Shown one piece after another: positions 1 through 9,952 of a stretch of DNA of 64,000 bases; the stretch's first letter is position 1; every line of letters starts with the position of its first letter. The stretch lies in assembly GCA_030761205.1 (NCBI GenBank), contig JAULJL010000025.1, forward strand, positions 1,498,001 through 1,562,000, written 5' to 3'. The DNA comes from Fremontodendron californicum (Eukaryota > Streptophyta > Magnoliopsida > Malvales > Malvaceae). The notes below the pieces were generated by a model, which saw only the letters and a list, made by a program, of their open reading frames with translations, was not told the origin of the DNA and did not search any database. The position numbers and the translations under genes were made by a program.

Positions 1-72
1 ACCATTGACCTACCCTTCTCACATCCATTGAGCTAACAGGGGAGATTTAAATGGTGAATTGTTGCCTTGCTC

Positions 73-214
73 TTAGGAGCTATGTTACTCGCATTTTTTA
101 TTTTTCCTAAAGTACCCGTGTCCGACACATAATCGGACATGGGTATGGGACTATGATTCTCCAAATATATGGAAAAAAAACCCGTATTCGACATTCACCT
201 CCGAGTCCAATTGG
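73..214. mobile_element. Foldback MITE copy A, right end decayed
   Basis: It starts CTATGTTACTCG and carries the inner GTCCGACACATAATCGGACA palindrome seen in the other copies. The right terminus breaks up near CTCCGAGTCCA, so no target duplication is visible. It lies in a fibrillin intron. Confidence 0.7.
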
Positions 215-248
215 CTACTCAATATTGTCATATTCTGGTGCTTTGCAG

Positions 249-578
249 ATACCGATTAAGTCACCTGGAAGTGGCCGTGGTCAGTTGGAAATTACATACT
301 TGGATGAGGAGTTACGGTAAGTACTTTAGAAAAAATGTTAGTTATGCTTTATGTTATATAATAATGCCTGTGAGTTTCCGAACTTAAATATTCAAATAAG
401 TGAAACATTAGCTAAAAGTAATATGTCAGTCTCATTTTTCTCAAATCTCGAATTCATTCGAAAGTGTTCTTAACAGCTGCTGCATTATGTTCTTCATTTC
501 TGCAGAATATCAAGAGGTGACAGAGGGAACTTGTTCATTTTGACAATGGTTGATCCATCCTATTGCGTCCCTCTCTAG
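249..578 (+). CDS. Fibrillin (plastid-lipid-associated protein), last two exons only
   Basis: This is the 3' end of a PAP/fibrillin gene that starts left of the window. Fibrillins are plastid lipid-binding structural proteins of plastoglobules and thylakoids. The penultimate exon is 249-316, after a CAG acceptor and before GTAAGT. The last exon is 506-578 and ends in TAG. Joined in frame they read a typical fibrillin C-terminus, with the core TYLDEELRISRGDRGNLFIL followed by a short tail ending in Pro-Leu. The YLDEELRISRGD signature is diagnostic of the family, but I cannot assign the subgroup. The bases before 249 are intron and carry a MITE copy. The 3' UTR probably runs to about 900. The match over this short stretch is strong. 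Confidence 0.85.
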
Positions 579-1554
579 CTGCTATAAAAGATTAATGGCT
601 GAGACATGTGGATGTATGTTCAAATCACTGAGTTTGGGGAGGTTTCCATTCCAAAAACTCAAAACCAATATGAGCTTCTTGATTGAAATTTGCTTCATCC
701 GGCTGTAACATTGGTGCAAAGAATTGATCAGCGACAGAGGAATCTGTCCTGCGTCCTGGGTAAAAATCATACTGCCTAATCCTTTGAGTCAATAATGCAA
801 GTGTAAACCATCACTTTCACAGAAATATATATATATATATTAGATTTGAGAATCTGTATATGCCTATGCCTGTGTTTTTCATTCAAATGCCTTGGGATTG
901 GGAATATATGTTATGTGAATTTTTTTCCCAAAGAAAAGCACTTTATATTTATGGGTTTTGCATGAGAATTTTTAGGCGATTTTTAAAGTTAATTAATATA
1001 TTATTTATAATAATAATATTATATTAAATGTAAAAATTGATAATTTTATTCATCATTTTCAATATATTAAATGGAGATATTACTATATTAAAAATATACT
1101 CTTAGTGCACTCGTTAGCAAAATCTTATATTTATTACTTGTTATCCAAGGTGAACGTCTGATATAAATATATTCGATTCTTTTAAAAGTTTTTTCATATA
1201 TTTGAAAGATTATTTCTTATATCTATACTCAAATATCAAATACAAATATCGAACACGAATACTTTAAATATATATATATAGGTAACATAATTTATTACAA
1301 AGAGAGTACAAGTAAACCTTAGTCACAAAGCATTACTCAAGAGTCAAGATTTCTATTTGACTATCATTAAAGATTATATATGGACTACCAACAACCCACT
1401 CAAAAAGCAAAGCTAACATGCGGTGACTCGAGTCTTGACTCTTGACACAAACTCTACCACTAGACTTAGTTTGACACTAAATCCAACACTAATACTTAAA
1501 AAGTTGATAAAGCAAACTGATTCTCTCCTGGTCCTGGCTTAGATCTCAGATTAG
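579..1554. other. Fibrillin 3' UTR and AT-rich spacer
   Basis: No gene is visible. There is a (TA)n tract near 824-840. Around 1150-1290 lies a strongly decayed relative of the foldback MITE family (inverted AAATATTCG-like arms, ending GTAACATAA). The rest is AT-rich spacer between a + gene and the convergent plantacyanin gene. Confidence 0.5.
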
Positions 1555-2472
1555 CTAGGCAGCAGTGACTGCTAGTTTCATTCCAGCTTCACAATGCCCA
1601 ACATAATTGCAGATGAAAAAATTTTGGCCCTTCGCAAGCTTGATCTGATCCTTGCCTGACCGGTAAACTTTAGCACCTTTTGGTGTTGCGCATGAATTAT
1701 ATCCGGCCCTGTTGACAGCTACCACATTGTGGATTGAAGGGTTGTAATTAAATACTGCAATAAGAAACACAATATTTGGGCTAAAATGGTCAGTCCTCAG
1801 TTAATGATCATAAAGCAATTACCTACTGTGATCGGAAAATGATTTGTTTTGGGTGCTGCCAAGGTCTTTACTCTTCATTTCTCATTCACTCATTTCATTT
1901 CAATTCATTGAATGCCTCCAGAGAGTTGTTGACAAGTCTTCAATTTTATTGACTAATTCATTAATGGTAGTAACAATATGACCCTGGAAAGGAAAACTAT
2001 TTTTACACTTTTCAGAGTTTTTATTCTTTCTAATTTCAACGTATATTATCCAGATTCAAGTAAATGTAGAATACAAATATATATTTGATACGGATATATT
2101 TAATTTTTTTTTTTTTTAAATTCTGAAAGGTCATATTCGTGTAGGCAAGATTTCCACCAAGCTGACAACCCTTATGGTAGCCAACATCGGCCAACGTTCT
2201 TGGAGTACAACATCATTGATGCTAAAACAATATACTGCTGAATCTATCGGAAGAATTCAAGATTGAAGTAGTGAATATATATATATATATATATGCTTAC
2301 CAAGTGTGTCACCAGCCTTAAAGCGCTTGCCTTTAGTCCAACCAGCCGCGTTAAAGGTCCAGCCACTGGTTCCTCCAACAGTGTAAGTTGCTGCTTGAGC
2401 CAACTCAAAGTGGAGCAGCAACAAGCAGAGCAGCATTGTGGCTGCCATTGCACTGCCTCTTCCCTGAACCAT
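1555..2472 (-). CDS. Plantacyanin / basic blue copper protein
   Basis: This two-exon gene has exon 1 at 2472-2301 and exon 2 at 1754-1555, giving 123 residues. Plantacyanins are small secreted type-1 blue copper proteins (phytocyanins) of the apoplast, linked to pollen tube guidance and stress. Residues 1-27 form a hydrophobic signal peptide ending in AQA, and the mature protein starts ATYTVGG. The copper ligands are visible as His66 (SIHN), Cys106, His111 (GHC) and Met116 (AGMK). Met rather than Gln as axial ligand separates plantacyanin from stellacyanin. Cys79 and Cys112 would form the disulfide. There is no C-terminal GPI tail, which separates it from uclacyanins and ENODL proteins. A second in-frame Met at residue 9 is an alternative start. 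The donor GTAAGC is followed directly by a (TA)n tract. Confidence 0.93.
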
Positions 2473-2550
2473 CTCTCTAGAACTAGGAAAGCAGAGTGTA
2501 CACTTGAGTTTTAGAAGATTGAGTGAGGAGCTAGCTAAGGGAAGTTGCCC

Positions 2551-2557
2551 TTATAAT
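2551..2557 (-). promoter_or_regulatory. Probable TATA box of the plantacyanin gene
   Basis: TTATAAG on the minus strand, about 80 bp upstream of the start codon. The spacing fits a TATA box with a short 5' UTR. This is inferred from position and motif only. Confidence 0.4.
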
Positions 2558-4341
2558 GGGATTGTTGGGGAACTTGGTAGGACCCATGTTTCTTTGAATA
2601 TGTCAACCCAAATAAGTGGGGTCCTGTCAGTGCCATAGTAATCGGTTTGAATTAGTAATAAAGATAACATTGTATGGGTTAGGCTAGATGCATAATAAGG
2701 AGGACTTTCTTGAAAATATTTAAGTGCTTCTTGCTTCATTTGTATGGACGATAAAATTAATTTTGATAAGATTAAAAATAGCAGTGATAATGAGATTGGG
2801 TATTGTAACGGTGAGATTAAAACAGTGATGGGATAATAATAAAAAATTTGACAAAGAAAAAGCTATAAGTGGAATTAAAGTTTCCTAAATCTAAGTGATA
2901 GAAACAGATGATTTAGCAAAAAGAAAAAGAGAAAAAAATGATAGAAACAGATGATAACATATAATTTGTAGTATATTTATATTTATATAATTAAAAAATA
3001 TATAAAATATGATACATGTATAAATTGTCAAATTTAATTAATTAAGAACACTTGTTAAAGCCTAATCCTGTTAGGAAGGTGGAATCCCCAAACTATAGGA
3101 GTTTTAACGTCAGGAAAAACCTAATAATAAAAGTTCAATAATTTATCACCACAAAAGATTGTTTAATAGAAGCTAAAAAAATGCACTTGGGATTTTTTTT
3201 TTATTTTAACAAAAATAATATATTCATTAATAATAATAACAAACATTACATTCACAATTAATAATTATGTGAAAATAAAATAGTCCGATAACAAATTAAC
3301 GAGTAGTAATATTTGCTTTTAGGCTTTGTTTAGTAGAGAAAAGAAAAATGAGAAGATGAAAAAAAGGAAAAAGATGAAAAGATGAAAAATATATATTTTT
3401 TATAATTTTGTTTAGTTTTTTTTTTTAATTTCATTAACTAAGTTGGTATCACATGATTTTAGATCTATCAACGAACTGGACTATCCATCCAGCCTGACGA
3501 GTCCAATTTGAATTGAGATGAGTCTCGAAAAGGTATTTTATAATTTGAGCCAATTCGATCCGAGCTTGAGTAAGTAAAATATAAATCTTTTAAGATCAAT
3601 CTCAACACGACCTAATTCATGAATACATCTACTTGACTTTGTGGTATCAAATTTAGTTAAAAACTTTATTAATAGTATAGATTATATATGCTCTTACAAG
3701 TTATAACAAAACTAAATTAATTTTTGCTTATCTAGTGGGGAAAAAAAAAAACTTAAAGTATTACTAACATATTTGATACAAATGAAAATTGAAAAGATTT
3801 AAGCTCTTCAAGTTTTAAAAAAAAATTGTACCAAAAAAAAAAGAAACAAATATAGTATTAGTGGTAGTATAAATTAAGAAGAGAAACGACAAACCACATT
3901 CAATTGAATAGTAATGCTCTACTATAATAATGAATTGTGCGTCCAATTTTTGTTATTTTTTATTTTATTTAATGGAGGTTACGAAATATAAGTACGATCA
4001 ATTGATATTTTATTGGTGATAGAATAAACGAATTTCACGGCAGCATCTTTTTTATTTACATCATCTCTATATCTGTATTTTTTTTAAAGCAAAATTAATT
4101 TTTTTATTAGATAAAAAATCGGATCAAACATTAAAAACGAATAAATAAAAAAAAAAAAAAAGATACGAGAGAATGGGTAGAGGCAGGGAAATGGAGCAGA
4201 GTATTTGGATTCCAATTTTAGGTTGACACAGTTGACACATTGGCTTTCTTCTATCCAAAAAGCTGTCAGCTTAAGAGCTGCTGAGCTGAGCCTCCACCGC
4301 TTACTTAAATTCCTCTGCCTTCTTGTTTTGACCCTATTAAC
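2558..4341. other. Divergent intergenic region, plantacyanin to peroxidase
   Basis: No gene is visible. It is AT-rich with several homopolymer runs. Around 3420-3670 there is a more complex stretch with no coding potential I can defend. The last 150 bp before 4342 (GC-richer, CTGTCAGCTTAAGAGCTGCT) probably hold the peroxidase core promoter. Confidence 0.4.
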
Positions 4342-4841
4342 ATGAAAACAATGGCTCTTGTTGTCCTTCTTCTTCTTCTTCTAGTGTCTGTATCTTTCAT
4401 TGGGATTTCTCAAGGCCAACTCGAAGTCGGTTTCTATTCAAACACATGCCCAGATGCCGAGTCCATTGTCTCTGGCGTTGTTCGAAATGCTGCCCAGTCT
4501 AACTCCAACATCCCTCCAGTCTTGCTCAGGCTCCACTTCCATGACTGCTTTGTTGAGGTACTTTCTCTTATCTCTCCATTTGTTCATTCATTTACATAAT
4601 GAAATGAGTGAGCGGCATACTGATTCTTAATGGAACTATATATATATATATATTATCAGGGCTGTGATGGTTCAATTCTGATAAAAAATGGTCCAAATGC
4701 TGAGAGACATGCATTTAGTCACCAGGGAGTTGGAGGCTTCGAAGTGATAGATCAAGCCAAAGCTCAGCTAGAAGCTACGTGTCCAGGAGTAGTTTCTTGT
4801 GCAGATATAGTCGCATTAGCAGCTCGAGATGCTATAGCTTC

Positions 4842-4874
<33 letters not shown>

Positions 4875-6046
4875 TTGGTTCATTGATATATAAAAATATA
4901 TCTTTTCTTTTTCTTTTTGATCCTTTATCCTCTAATGTTTAGTCATTGTTTCGATATATGATACAGGCAAATGGACCATCATATGAGGTTCCAACAGGCC
5001 GAAGAGATGGAAGGGTTTCAGATGTTTCTCTGGCGGATAACATGCCAGATGTTAGTAACTCAATCCAGCAACTCAAAGCTAAGTTTCTTCAGAAAGGACT
5101 CTCAGAGAAAGACCTTGTGCTTCTCAGTGGTAAATCACCTCTCTCTCTCTCTCTCATGCATGTTTGGTGATATCATGGTTGGTAGGAGCTCAACTGATAT
5201 AGTATGACTTAGTAAATGGTTTATTTGTGAATATTCGTGACAAGAGGATGAAACTGATTAGCAGGATTTGTTATTTTACAATTTCGATTTTTTCAGTTAT
5301 CAATGTTCATCGTAATTGACTACGATAATTTTTGTTACATCTGTAATCACTGATAAACACAATATAATAAATAAAAAGAAAAACACATTTACAACTACAA
5401 TTTAAATCAATATTAATCCAAGAAAAAAGCTGTCCAAGGGATAGACTAGGCATATAAGCTGCTGTTTTCAAGTCTTTTCTAGGACAGATCAATTGGCACT
5501 TTGTTAAATGTGCCAATTAATTAATCTGCAACTATGAATGATGGTCCTTACTCGTCAACTTGTGAGCATCTAATGCTAAGTCTATTTGTTTTTTCTGCTT
5601 TGGTGTTTTGCAATGAAAATGCAGCTGCACATACCATTGGAACCACAGCATGTTTTTTCATGACCAAAAGGCTTTACAATTTCTTCCCTGGTGGTGGTTC
5701 AGATCCTGCAATCAACCCTGATTTTTTACCACAGCTGCAATCCATATGCCCTCAGAATAGAGACGTGAATGTAAGATTACCAATTGATCCAGGAAGTGAG
5801 CAAACATTTGATAAACAGATTCTAGACAACATTAGGAATGGGTTTGCAGTGCTAGAATCTGATGCTAGGCTATACGATGATGAAACCACTAGAGTGGTAG
5901 TCGACTCCTATTTTGGATTGCTCAATCCAATATTTGGATCATCTTTCGAAGCAGATTTTGTTGAATCCATTGTGAAGATGGGCCAAATTGGTGTCAAAAC
6001 AGGGTCCAAAGGAGAAATCAGGCGTGTTTGCACAGCTTTCAATTGA
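4342..6046 (+). CDS. Class III (secretory) peroxidase
   Basis: Four exons, 4342-4557, 4660-4842, 4967-5129 and 5625-6046, give 327 residues, the usual family length and intron layout. The enzyme oxidises phenolics with H2O2 in the cell wall or vacuole. Residues 1-25 are a signal peptide with a poly-Leu core, and the mature protein starts QLEVGFY. The distal site RLHFHDCF supplies Arg63 and His67, the calcium site GCDGSIL follows, and the proximal haem ligand His190 lies in SAAHTIG. All eight expected Cys positions appear plausible. The combination SAAHTIGTTACFF and the NERHAF-like segment suggests the PER43-like subgroup; I am unsure of that. Intron 1 ends in, and intron 2 begins with, long (TA)n tracts touching the splice signals. 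Confidence 0.94.
4843..4873. repeat. (TA)n microsatellite at a 5' splice site
   Basis: About 15 TA units start inside the donor GTATAT of peroxidase intron 2. The tract is perfect and so probably length-variable. Confidence 0.85.
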
Positions 6047-6740
6047 ATGAATTATTATACTACAAAAACCAAATGCAAATAATTTAGTATCTTGTTTGAT
6101 ATGACAAAATTGGTTAATTCCTTAACAATAAGATGCATTGATGTGTATAGACGAGTGAGAACATGAAGTTTTATACCTATGGTTTAAAGTTGCCATTTGG
6201 CCATTTTACTTCATAATTTTCAATTAAACAAACAAAAATACATTCATAATGTTCAGAGCTTGAGAAAGGGAAACTGTATTCATTGGCAAAGAGAAGGAAC
6301 AATATACAACCTATGAGATCAGCCATCATTCATTCACTTTTGTTTCCAAGTAGTAATTATTACTTGTCCTTTACTTGATCCAGCAAAATTGACAACTCTG
6401 ACCACATTCATATTGTGAAAGGGAAAGAAGGGTTTTGGGGGGGTTGAATAGAGAGGATGAAAAATTGCATGCAATTTTAAATATCCTGCAACTCAGATGT
6501 AGATTTAATACAACGTGTGATTTTACAGAGAAAAGCACTTGAGGCAATTATATGAAAAAAGATCAAAATCTAGAACAACTTACAGAATAAAACCAGACAA
6601 AACTGAGAAACCGCCTACACCATTGCTTCTACATTACTTTGTAATAGCACATATTGTCCTCCATAATTAACAACCAAGATGGATATCCTAGACCTGTAAT
6701 TCGAATGATCAAACCCCTTTTATCGATCTGAAATCATGTT

Positions 6741-8447
6741 TTACGCAGATTCAACATCTGATTCATCTAGTGCTTCTTTATAAAGTTCAAAATCCTCAGG
6801 GCTCCATCTGCAGATCAAGTGTAGTCGGAGAGTAGCCATTTTGATCCCCAACAAGCGCTACAAATAAATCAAAATGTCATCAATATTCGAGTTCCAATAG
6901 ACAGATACCAGGGGGCCAAAAACAGATTATCAACTTGATGCATCAAGCTATGTTGCTCCGACTTTTCATTTTTCTTGAAGTACTCATGTCCGACACATAT
7001 TCGGACATGCATATGAGAATATGATCCCTCAAGGACCCTCCAAATACATGGGAAAACGTAAAATAAATCAAACATACCCGTATCGGACGCATACCCGTGT
7101 CCGACACTCATACCCGAGTCCGAGTAACATAGGCATCAAGTGATAGCAACTAACAATAAATGACTGACACTATTATTTACCCAATATTCCTAACTGACAA
7201 TATTTATATTATAACTAGGAAAATGAAGCATAAAACACGAACGCACCAGTATCCGAGCGGACTCAGGTGACAAAGGCTTTCCCTCCTCGCAGACAACAAA
7301 GTCTGAAACAAGTTCTACAACACCTGCACACCATAAATAAAGTTAATATGTAAGTTCAACCTTAATATATACTATACATATGTGGTGCAGAAAACAGAAG
7401 AAACAAATAATTGACCTTTGTTCAACCGAACAGGCATTCCTTGCTTGCGCAAAAAGGGCTCCATCTCATGCGTGAAGCCGTGAACTGATCCAAAGGACCT
7501 TCTAAAAGTTCCACCTGGAAATAATAGAATAGAACACACATGCACACAAAAAAGTTAATAATCAAGGATCATAAGCATTGCAGCAAGATAAAAAGATATA
7601 AAGTAGAATCATAATAGCATGTCTTTCACAACCTTTTCGGTTGCAATGCTTCGCCTTCCTGTCCTTGCAAAGTCAGTTTCTTCAAATTTATTAAACAAGC
7701 TAAAACACAATCATAAATAAATAAGGACACTAAAAACATAAAAAAGTGAATCTAAACCTGAATTATAACAATCTAAGCAGTTGTAATGCATAACTAAGAT
7801 ATCAGACATAGTTACCTCTCGACTTCTTCCCTTGCCATGTTGGTAAGAAACAGTCCAGTATCCCCACGCAGAAGCTATAAAGCAATTCAATAACAAAAAA
7901 AAAAAAATAGCATGAAGTATAAACACCAACAAAGAAACAATTTATTCGAGGCATAGGGAACAATGCAATAGCAATACCTTAGCAACTTTGTAAAGAGCTG
8001 GTCTAATCTCATCAGAAGCAGAACGACCTAGTGCAACTTGCATTACTTTATTTGAACCAAGGAAGAATCTGAAGTAAAAACCCAAACAAAATAAAAAAAA
8101 CAAAACAAAACAAAACAAAACAGAAAAGTAAATGGAGATCTCAAATTTAAATTCTTTTTCACCTGCAGGTGGGTTTGAGCTGCTCTCTGAACTCCTTGAA
8201 TTTAAGATTTCTCATGTTTTCAAAAGAGAAAACATAGATAGAATTGTAATTTTCCGCAGCTTCCCTTATAGCATTCACAACGGATTCTTTATGTTCCTTT
8301 CCCCCTTCTTCTTTGTCTTTGATAATGAAACTGCAGATATCATGAAATTCAAACATTTTGATAGCTTTATAACCCCAAACCCCCCAAAAAATTAAACTTT
8401 GAAAAAAAGAAGGCAAAACCTATTTTGTTACGCTTGGACTTTGGCAT
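6741..8447 (-). pseudogene. MRT4: MRT4 (mRNA turnover protein 4) homologue, two frameshifts
   Basis: MRT4 is a nucleolar P0-like factor that holds the stalk site of pre-60S ribosomes. Eight exons can be traced: 8447-8420, 8330-8163, 8068-7978, 7874-7816, 7699-7633, 7514-7416, 7323-7247 and 6857-6741. They match the family from MPKSKRNK through YVFSFENMRNLKFKEF, FFLGSNKVMQVALGR and LLRGDTGLF to the end (CRWSPEDFELYKEALDESD). All splice sites are intact. Two lesions break the frame. In exon 2, two extra bases near 8299-8306, between the KTKKKG and KEHKES segments, lead quickly to a stop. In exon 6, an 8-base near-duplication at about 7472-7485 separates LDQFT from HEMEP. Together they shift the frame by +10, so they do not compensate. 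It is either a recent pseudogene or an assembly error. Family assignment is very strong. Confidence 0.85.
6948..7132. mobile_element. Foldback MITE copy B, 185 bp, intact with 8-bp TSD
   Basis: It begins CTATGTTGCTCCGACT and ends GTCCGAGTAACATAG, near-perfect terminal inverted repeats. The 8-bp target duplication GCATCAAG flanks it at 6940-6947 and 7133-7140. It sits in the last intron of the MRT4 gene. TSD length suggests a hAT-type element. Confidence 0.9.
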
Positions 8448-8547
8448 CTTCGATAATTAATGTTGTCTGGGAAAGGAAGGAGACAGCTTTGTTGTGCTTC
8501 TGCAACTCCTAAAACCCTTTCTATGTTTCTCTTCCTGGTCTGGTTTT

Positions 8548-8556
8548 TTAGGGTTT
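8548..8556 (-). promoter_or_regulatory. Telo-box upstream of MRT4
   Basis: AAACCCTAA on the minus strand about 100 bp upstream of the MRT4 start. Telo-boxes, often with site II (TGGGCY) elements, mark plant ribosome-biogenesis promoters. A TGGGCT site II lies further upstream on the minus strand (AGCCCA at about 8659-8664). The motif match is seen; the regulatory role is inferred. Confidence 0.55.
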
Positions 8557-8669
8557 TAAACTTTAATATGCGGCGCGGCGATCTAATTCTAGTTGCGATG
8601 TTAGATTCGGCATCTGGTTGAGGAGTTGGGGTTCTATGGTCATTGGTCTTCCGCCTCAGCCCAAAAATT

Positions 8670-9255
8670 ATCCGTTTCTGACCCAATCCTTGGGTTTTCA
8701 TTGATATCCAAACTTCCAGACCCAACCCATTTCAACCTTTCCACTGAGAAAATAAAAGGTCACAGCTTGCCCAATAAAAGGTCTCAGCCCGTAAAATCGA
8801 CCCGTCTTTTAATAACCTCTCTTAAATGCAACGATTATGAAATACAAATATGATATAAACATAATTAAAATATTATATAAAATATGATATAATATAAAAA
8901 TAATACAAACATAACATAAACGAGATTAGAATATGTTACATCCACTTTGTAGATGCTTTTGAAAATTAAATAGGTAATTTTTTTTTATTAGATATGAGTA
9001 TTTTTTTTTAAGAGTGGATAGTTTTTAATTTTAAAAAAAGTATGTGTGTAAAAACAAATTAAAATATCAAAACATCTTTAATTTAATTTTTGTTCTAATT
9101 TTATTTTGATTTTTAAGTAATTTTTTTAATTGAATTGGCGTCACTTGACTCGTGATAACAATTCAATCAATCTCCAAATATATAGTATAGATATTCAAAC
9201 GTATCGAAATTGACTCGTGATACCAACTCAAGTTATGAAAATACAAACAACCAAA
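8670..9255. other. AT-rich spacer, no gene
   Basis: It holds short repeated motifs of the form TTGAATTGG(C/T)GTCAC...GACTCGTGATA, around 9128-9160 and again (inside the next element) around 9280. No coding potential was seen. Confidence 0.4.
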
Positions 9256-9952
9256 TCTATACTATTATAAAAGAGTGATTGAATTGGTGTCACGAGTCAA
9301 CTAATACTAACTCAGTTGATGAAAATACAAAACAACTAAATAAAATTAATTAAGTTTTTTAATAATATATATTTTAAAAAAGTTATCTATTTACTTTTAA
9401 AAAATACTCAATTTCTTAAAAAATTTACCTACTTAAAAAATCATCAAAATTTTATCCCTTTTTTATATCTAATTTTTTAAATACAATTTATTTATTAAAA
9501 TTTTTTTGGATGAAAGTACAAAATAATCAAATAAAATTAAATAAAAATAATTAAGTCCTTTAATAATATATATTTTAAAAAGTTATCTATTTACTTTTAA
9601 AAAATACTCAATTTTTTTTAAAAATTACCTACTTAAAAAATTATCAAATTTTTATCTTTTTTTATATCTAATTTTTTAAATACAATTTATTTATTTTTTA
9701 AAAAAAATATTTGATGACAGTACAAAATAATAAAAAAAATTAAATAAAAATAATTAAGTCCTTTAATATTTTATATAATATTTTTTATAAAAAAATTATC
9801 TATTTACTTTTAAAAAATACTCAATTTTTTAAAAAATTATCAAAAATTATCCTTTTTTATATTTAATTTTTTAAATACAATTTATTTATTTAAAAAAAAA
9901 ATTCACTCAAGAATTTATTTATTTTTAATTTTTTAAGTGTGGGGAATTCTAG
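9256..9952 (+). mobile_element. Helitron-like element, about 700 bp
   Basis: The 5' end reads TCTATACTATTATAAAAG, a typical plant Helitron start (TC), and the 3' end reads CTAG. The element sits between host A and T, the expected Helitron insertion site. There is no target duplication and no terminal inverted repeat. The usual GC hairpin before the 3' end is not clear, so this call rests on the termini. It is non-autonomous and contains three tandem internal units. Confidence 0.5.
9345..9915. repeat. Three tandem copies of a ~200-bp AT-rich unit
   Basis: The unit contains AAGTTATCTATTTACTTTT, then AAAAAATACTCAATTT, then TTTTTATATCTAATTTTTTA and AATACAATTTATTTATT. Copies start near 9346, 9550 and 9755. 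They differ by small indels in A and T runs. Confidence 0.75.

Noticed and set aside
8159..8416. 85-residue minus-strand frame starting MPSFFQ as a separate small gene
   Set aside because: It is MRT4 exon 2 plus read-through of intron 1. The homology starts only after the frameshift and the first residues come from the intron.
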